Of a stretch of DNA of 64,000 nt, positions 1-11,477 are shown one piece after another. The notes under the pieces are model-generated. The model was not told the DNA's origin, did no database searches, and saw only the letters and a list, made by a program, of their open reading frames with translations. The stretch covers positions 496,001 through 560,000 of the forward strand of contig NOWV01000029.1 in the NCBI GenBank assembly GCA_003344405.1. Reading direction: 5' to 3'. Position 1 is the stretch's first letter; each line of letters starts with the position of its first letter. This stretch comes from Trichoplax sp. H2 (Eukaryota; Placozoa; Uniplacotomia; Trichoplacea). The translations under genes were made by a program, and so were the position numbers.

Positions 1-87
1 TAAGGATTACTAATTAATCGGAGTTATTATATCATAAATGCCCTCTTGCTGTTTTAAAGGAAGGGTGATATGAACCGTGGACGATAC

Positions 88-154
88 AAAGTCTGGATAT
101 CGATGGTGTTAATGGTATCGGCTATACATTTAATACCATCGATATCCTGACTTT
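88..154. repeat. Imperfect inverted repeat, 25-bp arms
   Basis: Arms at 88-112 and 130-154 are reverse complements with 2 mismatches in 25, around a 17-nt loop. The core GGATATCGATGGT / ACCATCGATATCC is perfect over 13 bp. An RNA copy would form a stable hairpin. It could be the remnant of a small inverted-repeat transposon or a hairpin RNA precursor; the sequence alone does not decide. Confidence 0.8.
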
Positions 155-839
155 TTCATGCAGCTGAGAGTGTTAGGTATAGCAGAAACTCAATAATAAT
201 GAAGCAAGAGGAAATAGTACAGTACTCACTCATCTTTTCAGTGAGCTGTCCCAGAAACTTCTAAACAAATTTCGGGGGCAGCAATCGCTGTTAATCCGAA
301 GATAACCAGATAGACAAGACATGAGCTATTTGCTAAACATAGTACAGTACAGCGGTAGTGATATACTGTACGTTATGCATAATGGTGATTTTGCTGGACG
401 CCCTTGTATCTCGCACACTTATCAATTCTACCAACTTTATGTTGTAGGAGCACCGACCATTTTTCATTTCCACTTGTTAATTCTACGTTATAACAGTGGA
501 CAGACAATGCTACGTAGACTAATTAATCCGCTATTCTACTGTTTAATCTTATAACTATTAGACGTTATCATTGTGAAGGTGCGTATCTAAAAGTCGTCAT
601 TTTTCAATCAATTACTAAGGTGAGAATCAGGTAGTACAGTAAGTTGGACACAGATTTTGAATGCTAGTGCGATTTCCTTTCTCCTATCATACCCTTAACT
701 ATTCTACTATTCTACCGTACAATCTTAGTAAGCAATCTTACAGTATACTATACAGTACTGTATTACGGAAGACATCGGAGACCTGCACACGAGTAGATAT
801 TATCACTGTGAATCTTGCATGTACTGTATAAAAGCTGCT

Positions 840-1790
840 TGCCATTTTTCAATGAACGAGAATGGGGATTTAGTAGTTAGCTTGAAACAAACTTTAACTA
901 CTGTACTTGCACGATTTCTCTCATGTCATGGCATGTGTAGATAGTGCTACATAGATTAATTGATTATTCTACTGTACAATCTTCTAGCGATAGCGTGGTT
1001 ATCTTTCAATGAATGAGAATGAGGGCTTAGTAGTTAGTTAGCTTGAAACAAACTTTAACTACTGTGCTTGCACGATTTTTCTCATGCCATGGCATGAGTA
1101 GACAGTGCTACGTAGATTAATTGATTATTCTACTGTACAATCTTCTAACTATAGCGTAGTTATCTTTCAATGAATGAGAATGAGGGTTCAGTAGTTAGTT
1201 AGCTTGCAACAAACTTTAACTACTGTGCTTGCACGATTTCTCTCATGCCACGGCATGAGTAGATAGTGCTACGTAGATTAATTGATTATTCTACTGTACA
1301 ATCTTCTAACGATAGCGTGGTTATCTTTCAATGAATGAGAATGAGGGTTCAGTAGTTAGTTAGCTTGCAACAAACTTTAATTACTGTGCTTGCACGATTT
1401 CTCTCATGCCATGGCATGAGTAGATAGTGCTACGTAGATTAATTGATTATTCTACTGTACAATCTTCTAACGATAGCGTGGTGGTTATCTTTCAATAAAT
1501 GAGAATGGAGGTTGAGCAGTGAGCTGGATACAAACTTGAACTATTTGCACGATTTCTCTCATGTTGATGGCATGAGTAGATAGTGCTACGTAGATTAATT
1601 GGTTATTCTACTGTACAATCTTCTAACGATAGCGCCGTCATCTTTCAATAAATGAGAATGGAGGTTGAGCAGTGAGCTGGATACAAACTTGAACTATTTG
1701 CACGATTTCTCTCATATTGATGGCATGAGTAGATAGTGCTATGTAGATTAACTCATGATTCTACTGTATGGTACAATCTTCTAACCATAG
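840..1790. repeat. Minisatellite, ~161-bp period, about 6 copies
   Basis: The landmark TCTACTGTACAATCTTCTA recurs at about 968, 1129, 1290, 1451 and 1607, with a degenerate copy at 1760. The spacings are 161, 161, 161, 156 and 153. Units share a gaatgagaatgaggg segment, a TGCACGATTTCTCTCATG segment and a taattgattatt segment. In several copies the centre is CTCATGCCATGGCATGAG, a perfect 18-bp palindrome (for example near 1404-1421). Central copies are nearly identical and edge copies degenerate, as expected for unequal exchange. No open frame runs through the units, so it is non-coding. Confidence 0.92.
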
Positions 1791-1899
1791 CTAATGGCCT
1801 CCAAGGAGCAAAGCTGCTTCTCCATGACACTATGCTAGTTAAGTAGTTAAGTAGTTATAGACCATAGTATAACTAGAAGTGGATGACAGCAGAGAGACT

Positions 1900-2010
1900 T
1901 CTGTACAGTACGGTACATTCACCATAGCGAGTGACATGTTTGGAGCCAGGGTGTACAGTACTGTACTGTACAGTGTAGCGTACTGTATTGTCAGCGTCAG
2001 GACTGTACTG
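1900..2010. repeat. Cluster of TACTGTACAGTA palindromes
   Basis: Overlapping GTACAGTACTGTAC and TACTGTACAG units are packed together, most densely at 1951-1980. The same self-complementary words recur at about 2560, 9110-9130, 11050, 30352-30450, 58270-58320 and 58880-59055. They lie outside the exons identified here. They are a dispersed simple repeat of this genome; function is unknown. Confidence 0.75.
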
Positions 2011-2138
2011 TACGACTGGACTTTGACTTTGTCACCACGTATGAGCTGACCGGTGCCAAGGTGACACTTGCACAAGGTGACCTTCTACTTCATTTAACCT
2101 ACTGGCTGCTCGTGCCTTTCTGCCAACTGGAAATCAAG

Positions 2139-4111
2139 ATGACTGACGAAATCACTCATCAGGATGATCATGATCCATTCGATCCGACAAAAATTCCCCA
2201 GTTAAGAATGATCGAAATTAACAATCAAGTCAAAGAGCTACAAACGATCATTAGAGACAGGTAAAATGGAGATATCAAGCAAGCGTTGATGTTGATTGTT
2301 CATTTTCTCCTTGTCCAATCTATTCAATCATGCGCGATGATGACTTGAATGCAACCTAGTCAACATTATCTTCCATCAAACGATGACGATCATAAGATAT
2401 ACTTTACTTTCTTGCTTTCAATGTCATCGATCAACCTTGTATGCTAGTAGACCGAAAGGAAAATCTCCAATGATATTACACTACAATCACTCCCATATGA
2501 AATAGATATACAGTACTTTTCCATGGTGACCAGTTCATGTCAATCCATTCACTTCTACTGTACAGTACAGTACTGGCGGGGGTAGACCAGTTTGCTGTTC
2601 TTGGATTAATCAAATAACTTGTTATGGCCAGATACTACTGTAAGCGATGAAAGAGAAATTTGGAAAATGACCAACCGTAAATTGGATATTGACCTAGTAA
2701 CAACATGTTACTAAAATGCTGCATGTACTGTACTTTACAATATTGTACAGTATACTAAGGGTAGAAGGACACTCCGATTGTAGGTTAGCACCTTGTTTAC
2801 TTAAGCCCACTAACGACTGTCCATTAAACCATTCCATCATGCACGAAATAGTCCCAAACTTAGCTTAAAGCTGTCCAACCAGTTCTTCAATTGATCGAAT
2901 AGGATAGAGATGTGACAAAAAATGAGTACAAGACCATTGTAGATCTATGGAAGAACTCGTTGAATGTCATAGCACAGAACCATTTACAATAGGAAAACCA
3001 GTGTGATAGAATAATAGACAAGCTTCTTCAAGTCTGAAATAACATGCAGTCATACTCTGCAAAGCTATGACAACTAGAAAACATCATGGCAAGATTCAGT
3101 TTTAGTAATCAACTTAATCATGATCGATTCTAATAATTGGAACTATGAATGATCAACGAGAACTTTTTCAGACTTGTACGCTAACAATAAATTTGATTTT
3201 CCCCCTGAGCATCATACTACGCCAGATTGAATCCGATATTACAATATTTTATTTTCAGGCGATTCGTACTCTATAGCAATAGATCGTAGCCTTTTGTAAA
3301 TAAACTATTAAAAGTACTGTATATAGCATTCGATATGTTGGTGGAACCTTGACACTCTGTAAAACGGCATAATAAATGCTCTTATGGAATACAGCCTAAC
3401 ACGAGTCCATTTGCATCAGCAACATACCATTACGTATAACATTACTATTCAATCAAACATTTCCATAGTTAACTACTATACTATCGATGCAATGGTAGCT
3501 ATTGGTTATGGTGATCTAAACCTGTCATATTGAATAATAATTTTATTCTCATGAATGGTATTGTTAGGGAGACAACACGTAGTGATTTCGTATTTTGCGC
3601 TGATCGACTAATTCGCTTAGTGGTAGAGGAAGGATTAAATCAACTGCCTCATGAAACTACTGATGTAACAACGCCGACAGATCAGGTCTATCATGGATTA
3701 AAATTTGGCAATGCTAATTGTGGTGTTAGTATTATGAGAAGTGGTGAAGCAATGGAACGCGGATTAAGGGATTGCTGTTCATCTATTCGTATCGGTAAGA
3801 TACTCATTCGATACAACGAAGACAGTGAAGAGCCAATGGTATATTATGCTAAATTTCCACCGGATGTTTCTAAGCGTAAAGTATTGTTAATGTATCCTCT
3901 TTTAAATACTGGTCAAACAGCTATTGCGGCCATAAGAACCTTAATCAATCATTCAGTACTTGAAGACAATATCATATTCCTAAATCTTTTCGCTACTCCA
4001 GAAAGTATATCAGCAATTGTCAAGCAATATCCTAAAATCACCATACTATCATCCGAGGTGGATCAGATTTGCCCTAATTACTTTGGACAAAAATATTTTG
4101 GAAGCGAATAA
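2139..4111 (+). CDS. UPRT: Uracil phosphoribosyltransferase homologue (UPRT), 2 exons
   Basis: Exons 2139-2260 and 3568-4111 join in phase 2 across a 1,307-bp intron (donor CAG|GTAAAA, acceptor TTGTTAG) to give about 221 residues. The product closely matches animal UPRT: LQTIIRD, ADRLIRLVVEEGLNQLP, CGVSIMRSGEAME, GLRDCCSSIRIGKILI and the C-terminal FGQKYFG are all visible. The family transfers phosphoribose from PRPP to uracil in bacteria and protists. The animal branch is known to be divergent, and uracil activity has not been found for the human protein. Here too the PRPP-loop region reads LLMYPLLNTGQT, with Tyr where microbial enzymes have an acidic residue. I chose the ATG at 2139; an in-frame ATG at 2061 would add 26 unconserved, hydrophobic residues. 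The N-terminus is shorter than the ~309-residue human protein. Confidence 0.93.
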
Positions 4112-6226
4112 TGAGCGGCAAAGTGTGGTGGCGTATCTTCTTATTACTCCTAGAAAAAAATCGACACTTTCTATTATTGGATTTGAAACGAAACTTTAGG
4201 ATGTGAATACATTATTATACATACGAGTAAATTTTGGCTTGCAAAACTCTCCTCAAGAAATGATGAGTTCCCATCTTTAGTTTATATCGATGTAATATTT
4301 AGTAAGAATTTATTTACATATAGAGTATAATTGCTTTGGATTTGCACGAGGAGTCTAGATAGTGCACTCGAACGTTGATGGATTATTAACCACATAGACA
4401 GCATTTATTTAAGCTATCCGTATCACAGTTAAAATTTATGTATGTACGTATCAGCATAAGCTCACTGCACTTATGTTCCGATCTAGTCAACCTGAATTAG
4501 TCGTTGGTATACATGTATATTTTAAACATATATATATATATATTCTTATGTTTGTGCTACAAGAGAGAGAATCATGCAACCTTGTAAAACTGCTATTTAA
4601 TCATTGATCTCAATCGATATGACTTCTAGTCGCTTAATACAACTGTAAAGACTCGCAAACAACTCTTAAATCTTTACCACACCACACTGCGAGTAAGATA
4701 GAAATAGACTAATAGTTAGACCTTGACGATTCAAAATTTCTTCATTACAAACTCAGGAACTCGTAACTCGTTGGTTATATACTGTACGTATAAAGAATTG
4801 ATAATAAATATTATTATTATACGGCATATAGATTTCTACTAACGTTGAAAGGTATATCTTACATATTTTTACCTTGACCAATAACCAAATTTTTTATTTT
4901 ACCCCTACGAGTCACTTTAGTTCTCAAGGACTTAAGCTGTACTGTACCTTTAACTCACTATCAACAATCTTTTATTTAATAGCCGTAACTATATCGAAAT
5001 TATTAATCGTATTATGTTACCGCATATGTAAAAAGTATGCATAATCTTTCTTCATATATCATGTATCCACACTACATACTCCTCATGTAACATAATGCAG
5101 TATCTGCAAGCAAGACTATATTATATAAAGTACTTTATATGAAAATTCTCTTTCTATTACCGTGTAGAATAGATGTTGGTTTAAATATAGTACATCAAGT
5201 TCATTTTCGAGCAAAAGAATAGGGGCAATATCGTATCCACGCTTGAAATTGATAAATACGAACTATATTAATAAAAGTTGCGGTTGTACAAAATGATTGC
5301 ACTAACTTACTAAACCTTCAATAAAATAACGTCATACCACATAATCTTAAGCAACTTCAATTGTAATTTGTTTATTGCAATGATTTCATCTCTCATAATA
5401 ATGCTGTAATTGCACCGCAATATTTCGGTATTAAGCATACAGCAATTAGTGAATCTTGTTACAAGTGATTTAAAATTCAAATACACTAGCTATGACATTG
5501 TTTTAATTCAATATGACAAAAGTGCGACGTATAGTCTAAAAGAACACATTAAAATTTCTTAGTATACTACATCCTGTCTCAGCTGTAAAGTTATACAGAA
5601 CAAATAACAATTTACTACTAATCTAATTGCAATGGCTTTGCAAATCGTAGTGAGTTTATACATGCGTAGATTACTTTGGTATTATTGTCAACAAAACCTA
5701 CCAAGGTAAATTTGTTTGGGACGATTTAGATAATATAATTTAAAGGGTATTAGAACGATTAAATTTTAAGTAATTGGTAAAGTACTGGTATAAATTGTTT
5801 AGTCACTACAGTGAACTGATCGTATACTGTGATTATAAGAATGTGCGTCATTTGCATTCAACAGAATCAATTATAAATTACTTGTATAATAAATCAATTT
5901 GGATGTTTCAGAAATTACTCTACAATATACATGTGTAAATAAATTCAACTTTAATTAATGCTCTTTATAAAGAAAACAATCGATTTAAACATTCGCAACA
6001 AGTGCTTTGACATAATATATTTAAATTCTACCATAGGTACGATTATGAGATTACACTTGTGGCGATCAATAAATAAAGAAAAACCTACCATGATCTCTAT
6101 CTATCATACGTGTCTGAGAATACTGTATCCAGTATACCATTGTTGACTGAAATTAATAAATACTAGTTAAGAAATTCAATGCAAACATTAATTAAATTTT
6201 CCTTTTAGTCATATAATATTAAATTC
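4112..6226. other. AT-rich spacer between convergent UPRT and GFOD genes
   Basis: This is the shared 3' spacer of two convergent genes. Nothing coding could be supported. The open frames at 4017-4199 (a shadow of the UPRT end) and 5958-6146 lack splice context and resemblance to known proteins. A short TA run lies near 4530-4545. Confidence 0.6.
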
Positions 6227-7416
6227 TTATGGATTTAATTCGTAGCCGTTTTGTGGATCATCAAGTTTAACGCGATTCCATTTTCTAGTAAAATTTGATT
6301 CACGGATAGCGTCAATAACAGCTCGAATGTAGCGGCCATCTTTAAATGTAGCAGCTTTCCTAATACAATCATAATTTACTAATCCGTTTATGTCATCTTT
6401 GCAAGTTACGAAAGCATTCTTTAAGGCCTTAACGAACTCCAATCCTGCGGTTAAATAGAAGCCCTGCCGATTATAAGGTGAAGTATAGCTTCCATTTTCG
6501 TTTTGATCCCCATCTGAATCGTAAAGAATTTCCTCTTTTCCTGAATCATTCCTTGTACCGAATAAATTGTCATTCCGAATAACTAAACGGCCTTCTTCCC
6601 CAATCATAATTAGCTCTTGATAACAACTACCACGAAGCAAAGTATTTATTGTTACGTTGATACGTAATCCGGAATCCAGCAGAAATATTATAAAAAATTA
6701 ATATTGATTCAAATGATAGTGCTACGCTGATGTTCGCTTAATTTTCTATACTTTTGATCTCTATAGTTCATCGACTTACCCTGAATATTTCCTTGATGCT
6801 CAACAAAAGTATGAGAATGTCCCAACACTTCCGTAGCCTTACTATTTGTCAAATAGGATACAATATCAATGACGCTACTTCCAATCAAATTTAACGAGCC
6901 ACCCCCCATTTTAGTGTTACAAAGCCAGTTATAATGGTTAGTAACTAGAGATCCCGTGTGAATGCGAATATCACCCAGTAATAAATGTCCGCAATATCCA
7001 CTCGTAATTAATTCCTTCATTCTAACATAAGCAGGCAGAAAGCGTGCTTCGTGTTGAATTAACGATAGCAGACTTGGATAATAACGTGCAGCATCCAGCA
7101 TCTTTTCGCTATCCTCAGTAGTTAATCCTGACGGCAACTGGCACACAACATGTTTTCCAATGCCTAAAGCTTTGACAGCTATTTCTGCATGTAAGAATGG
7201 TGGGCAATTGATAAAAAGTAGATCGACATCTTTACGAAGCAATAACTCGTCTAATTTGCTGGTATAGTACGGGATGTTGAAGTTATCAGCTATTTTCTTA
7301 GCTACCTGAGGGGTTCTACTCCATAAAGCTGTGACTGAAAACCCAACTTGCCGAAATAAAGGTATGAGTACATCAGCTGACCATTCTGTGACAAATATAC
7401 CAACACGAGGTAGCAT
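6227..7416 (-). CDS. GFOD1/2-like NAD(P)-binding oxidoreductase with apparent frame break
   Basis: The N-terminal exon (7416 down to 6780) begins MLPRVGIF and aligns without gaps to vertebrate GFOD1/GFOD2 (family start MLPGVGVF). It has a Rossmann-type start, the segments ALWSRT, YYTSKLDELLL, DVDLLFIN, ALGIGKHVVC and FLPAYVRMKELI, then MGGGSLNLIGSSVIDIVSYLT. It ends at a good donor (CAGG|GTAAGT at 6779). The C-terminal part resumes in another frame around DSGLRINVTINTLLRG and runs to the stop at 6227. A 43-bp intron with acceptor TTAAG at 6737 gives an open frame of suitable length, but it reaches the C-terminal frame only if one base is removed from the six-A run at 6692-6697. Either this is an indel in the sequence, a real frameshift, or I have missed the true splice. 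Family role: GFO/IDH/MocA-fold proteins; the animal GFODs have no firmly known substrate. The C-terminus is shorter than in the ~390-residue human proteins. Confidence 0.82.
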
Positions 7417-9786
7417 CTCTTTTTTTAAACTGTAAGGCAGGAGTTAATGAATTAGAGTAGACCATGAAATGCAGTCTGTTTCCTAAGAAGATTTGCAAAG
7501 TATGTATAAAAAATTAATATTGCGATAGACTCACAATGCAGAGAATGCGAATATGATCCTACTGTACTGAATAAATACTTTACTTATACTGTATCATAGT
7601 ATGGAAAATATTTTGATTGTAGGAGGTATATCTTATAGGTACAGGGAACACCTTGTTCAGTAGTACTGTATAGCAATGAATAAGATTATAATCTATAAGA
7701 TCATTTTAATGATTATTTAATAATAGTACTAAATTACTTTTGCTTTATTCAATGTTTTATTCGATTTTACTAATGACAGAATTCAGCAAACAGAAAAAGG
7801 TGCATAGCTTCTTGAACTAAGTTCTACTACAGTACAGTATATTGCTATCTCTAGATGGTACTTGTATATTGCACTGCAAGAGATCTACAGCAGTTGATAT
7901 CTATAATACTGTACTGTAATGTGTGAAAATCAAAACACGTATGGAAATATTTAAAGTACAAAATACTAAATGTAACTATAAAAAAATTCAGAAATAGAAA
8001 CCAAGGATAGTACGTGTATTATTAGAAAAAATACCATTACTTAGACTTGGTGATAAATGGCCACTACAAGATGTTATCATCAATAAACTTTGGTTCCTTT
8101 CTACCCTACTTTTATCAACGAATCAATGCTTTTAATCTGCACATAACGGATACACACTAATGGGATATTATAGTAGGATGAATACAGTTTCTATTCAATT
8201 ATGCGATAAATTCAAGAGTTTCACGATCGAAATGAAGCAATGTAGTTTACGATAGAAAGGAGTATATCCATGATTTAACAGTTCATTTGTAACGAGCATA
8301 TCGAACCCTATGAATGCTTTCTACCCTCGCAAAAGCCATCACAATCGATGGGACATCCAGTCAATTTAGCGAGTGCTGTGAGTACGATTTTATCGATATT
8401 TTGCGATGTTGATAACCGAAATAAGCCGCCGCCATCGTAACAATGGAGCACAATATGACGAATAAGTGTGACATGTGTCAACACTTTGCTGGTTTTACAT
8501 CTTTACAGTCATAAATGTTACTGATTTCTGAGTTGTAAAACACGCAAGGCACGCACAGATTCTGTCTATTTCAATGCATAGTACTACCAAAACAATTTCA
8601 ACTTTTTCTTACCATGGACGATTTCTTTTAAAGTATCCAATCATCAATAGGGGCCATCAGTTTGTGATAAAAGATTAGGCTATCATTTTAATTTAAAACA
8701 AATAGTAAGCATCGAAGATCAAATTGGACGTTTCTGATGAAATAAGCAATCGTAGTAATCATATCGTCTGAGGAATAAACTACAATGTTCTACTTGTTGT
8801 CTACTAGAGTCAGATTGGATAAATCACGAAATGGAAATGAAACAAGTTTGGGTAACAAATATTAACGGAATGTGTATTATGTGCTGATTAATTTAATCTC
8901 CTTGGAAGACTATCGTATTAAGATAATTTTATACCTAACGCATGTTGTTCTTTACTCCTAATGGATAGACTAATGGATACCAGATGATCACAGATGCAAA
9001 TCTACCCTAATGATTCCACTTCTAGTCGCACCATGTAAAAAGCTTTTCAGCCCGTTAACCGCCAGAATAGGATTGATTTCTCCTCCTCTAATGGACGAAT
9101 TTACTGTACTAGACTAGACAGTACAGTGTACAGTAAGTGTGGCACGATATACGATAATGCAAACACTACTCTGTATAGGTTGTGTATCTACATAAGACAT
9201 TATATACCCATGACTAAGCGAAAGAATCTTCAAATCGCAATATACACGCTATGTGATAATCATGCATTAAGATCGAAGAACAAAAGATGCCCTAGGCAAC
9301 ATTAATTAATCAATCGATATAGGTAATGAACAAAGGTAAATTCATTTCTTGTTGACTTATATAACTGTCACTTTGTGCAACGCAACACCTTAATAATATG
9401 ACAGCTCGCACATTACAGAAACAAAAACTCACCAAGAGTGATGATGTCATGGTTGGATAACTCAAGCAGGATATTCGCTTAGTCCTGGTTTGCATCCGTA
9501 GGCACCAAACTTATCTTCTATCAATTTACACTTGCTGTCGATAGTTTTGACTCTTGGGTTACTAGACTGTCAAATTGATCCAATCTGTTAAATGGATATG
9601 GTGCAAGCTCGTGACTGATTGACCATAAACTGCTACTGGGCGCCTTTCTAAAAACTTTATTGGTCGGGGTCATTTTGACGCCAAATGCTATATACGTGTA
9701 CTCGATTACGATACTAGTATTTGATTAACTTAATGTGGTCTAGTCGACCGACTTTGAAAGAAATCTACGTCATGGTCAATTAGATC

Positions 9787-9999
9787 TTATACTCACTGAC
9801 TCAGATTATTGACTACTTAGTGTTGATGAGTAGTGCTACTTAGATTGTGATAGACGTGATACCACTTATTCGATTTTATACTAATTCCTTCATATTCTTA
9901 GCTAAAACGTCTTAGAAGTGATACTACTGTACTTACTTAGCAAGTTCTATAGTTAAATCAGACATTTTAGCAAATAATTAATTGAGTCAGTGAGCATAA
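9787..9999. mobile_element. Possible MITE-like element with 17-bp inverted ends
   Basis: TTATACTCACTGACTCA at 9787-9803 is the inverse of TGAGTCAGTGAGCATAA at 9983-9999 with one mismatch in 17. The pair encloses ~180 bp of non-coding AT-rich DNA, the size of a miniature inverted-repeat transposable element. A further inverted match (attcgattttat near 9869 versus ataaaatcgaat near 9997) complicates the right edge. No clear target-site duplication was identified, so the mobile nature is inferred. Confidence 0.4.
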
Positions 10000-10028
10000 A
10001 ATCGAATAATTATAGAATACATCCCATG

Positions 10029-10053
10029 TTAGGTCAAGTATAACTTGACCTAA
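10029..10053. promoter_or_regulatory. Perfect 11-bp inverted repeat containing AGGTCA half sites
   Basis: TTAGGTCAAGT, a 3-nt spacer (ATA) and ACTTGACCTAA form a perfect inverted repeat. AGGTCA/TGACCT is the consensus half site of nuclear receptors, here arranged as an inverted repeat with a 9-nt gap. The arrangement could bind a receptor or simply be a short hairpin. It is far (2.6 kb) from the nearest gene start, so function is speculative. Confidence 0.3.
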
Positions 10054-11477
10054 TATCAACACGAATACACGCTAGCTGTTCAAAGCGGTGCTATCACTTC
10101 TGTCGAAATGGCCGTGAAAACTAAGTCATGTCGCAAGCAAACATGCCTGGCATGCAACTATAAATTTAGCTGCAAACATGTTGTACAAATATCATTTATT
10201 TAACAGTCATATATTTTTAATTTCCCTAGCAATATAATAAATGGCATTTTGCTATGCAAATAAATAAAATTCCCTAGGAGAGATGAACCAAAATTGAACC
10301 GTTTAAAATGCAAGTGCTTGTAATAAATACGTCTCATAATAACTAGCTTAGTCAAATCGTATTTTCCAAAATGTTTTTATTACAAGGTATTAGGAATAGT
10401 AGAGCAATAATTACTTTAAGAATCTAGTCTAAAATCTAAAGTATTCCGAGCTCGAAGCGAAGTGAAGCCTCTTCTCTGTGAGCGCATCTCTGCAGTTCTT
10501 ATCAACATTTCGTTAAATCCATTTATGACAACTTGATTCATCTACAATCAGACATGAGTCATCAAATAAAATACTTTTCTCTTATAGTAAATCATTATTT
10601 TCTACAATCTAAATCATTCTACTTAAGATGTCACTACTCTTCTATTAACGTCTAGGCCCTTTCTTCGAAGGGCATCTTAACAACTACAGTATTTCTAGCT
10701 ACATAAATCTAGTACCATAATTAGTAAACTGGATACTAATAGTCATCAACAATTTCTAATATAGTAGTTAGCAATCATCTAATATTAGCTTCACGGTAAT
10801 ATCTATTTAAAGTAACCTAACTATATCTAATATAGCTATCCGTATAATCAAATACGGGTGCATCACTACAGTGCTGTACATATGAAACACGTAGATCTAC
10901 TTCTACAGTATCAAATAGAGAGCTTTAGAGGTGTAGGCAATAGATACCAGCTAGTAGGAAACATAGAATCATCATGCAAGACCACATAGATCATTAAAAT
11001 GACAGCTAATCGGTATAGATAATCCTCAAGTTGAAAATAGAACATATGTACAGTACAGTACTGTATAATACCTCATAGCCTAACACTCTATAAAGTATCA
11101 GCGAAATAAAAAAATCATAAATCACTTATGAAAAGGTAATATATTTCATCAACATAATCAAATTGCAATAATAAATTGTATTATACAATAAAATATATAT
11201 CACGGCTGAATCCACTTGTACCGGATATACATAGATACTGCATGTATAGACATAGCTTGCTGTAAATACGCCATGTTTCGACGCAGTGATTATAAAAATT
11301 TCTATTAGTACATGCTACAGGCAAACAGCTTAGATAACAATTGGATTTAAAACATCTACGAATATGATGAAGGAACTGCATTACAATAATTGTATACTTG
11401 TACGTAGACGTGTAGCTATAACATTTATTAAGCTCAGATATACGCGCGGTACCATTGAATAATTTTAGTTTTTAGAT

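Larger units (their letters stand above)
1..2138. other. Repeat-rich intergenic region upstream of UPRT
   Basis: No coding exon could be supported here. The stretch holds an imperfect hairpin at 88-154, a degenerate ~161-bp tandem repeat from about 840 to 1790 with weaker related copies near 505-550 and 690-730, and a block of overlapping TACTGTACAGTA palindromes at about 1900-2000. Short open frames at 321-554 and 1839-2075 cover repeat sequence and look like chance. Any UPRT promoter would lie in the last few hundred bases, but no clear core promoter motif is visible. Confidence 0.6.
7417..11477. other. Spacer between GFOD and SIRT5 genes
   Basis: About 4 kb between two minus-strand genes. 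It contains the upstream region of GFOD and the 3' flank of SIRT5. I see no exon with both splice context and recognisable sequence. Small open frames at 9310-9495 and 11181-11381 look random. The non-coding structures seen are a pair of 17-bp inverted repeats (9787-9999), an AGGTCA palindrome (10029-10053) and scattered TACAGTACTGTA words near 9110 and 11050. Confidence 0.55.

Noticed and set aside
4017-4199. 60-codon plus-strand frame
   Set aside because: Overlaps the UPRT last exon in another frame.
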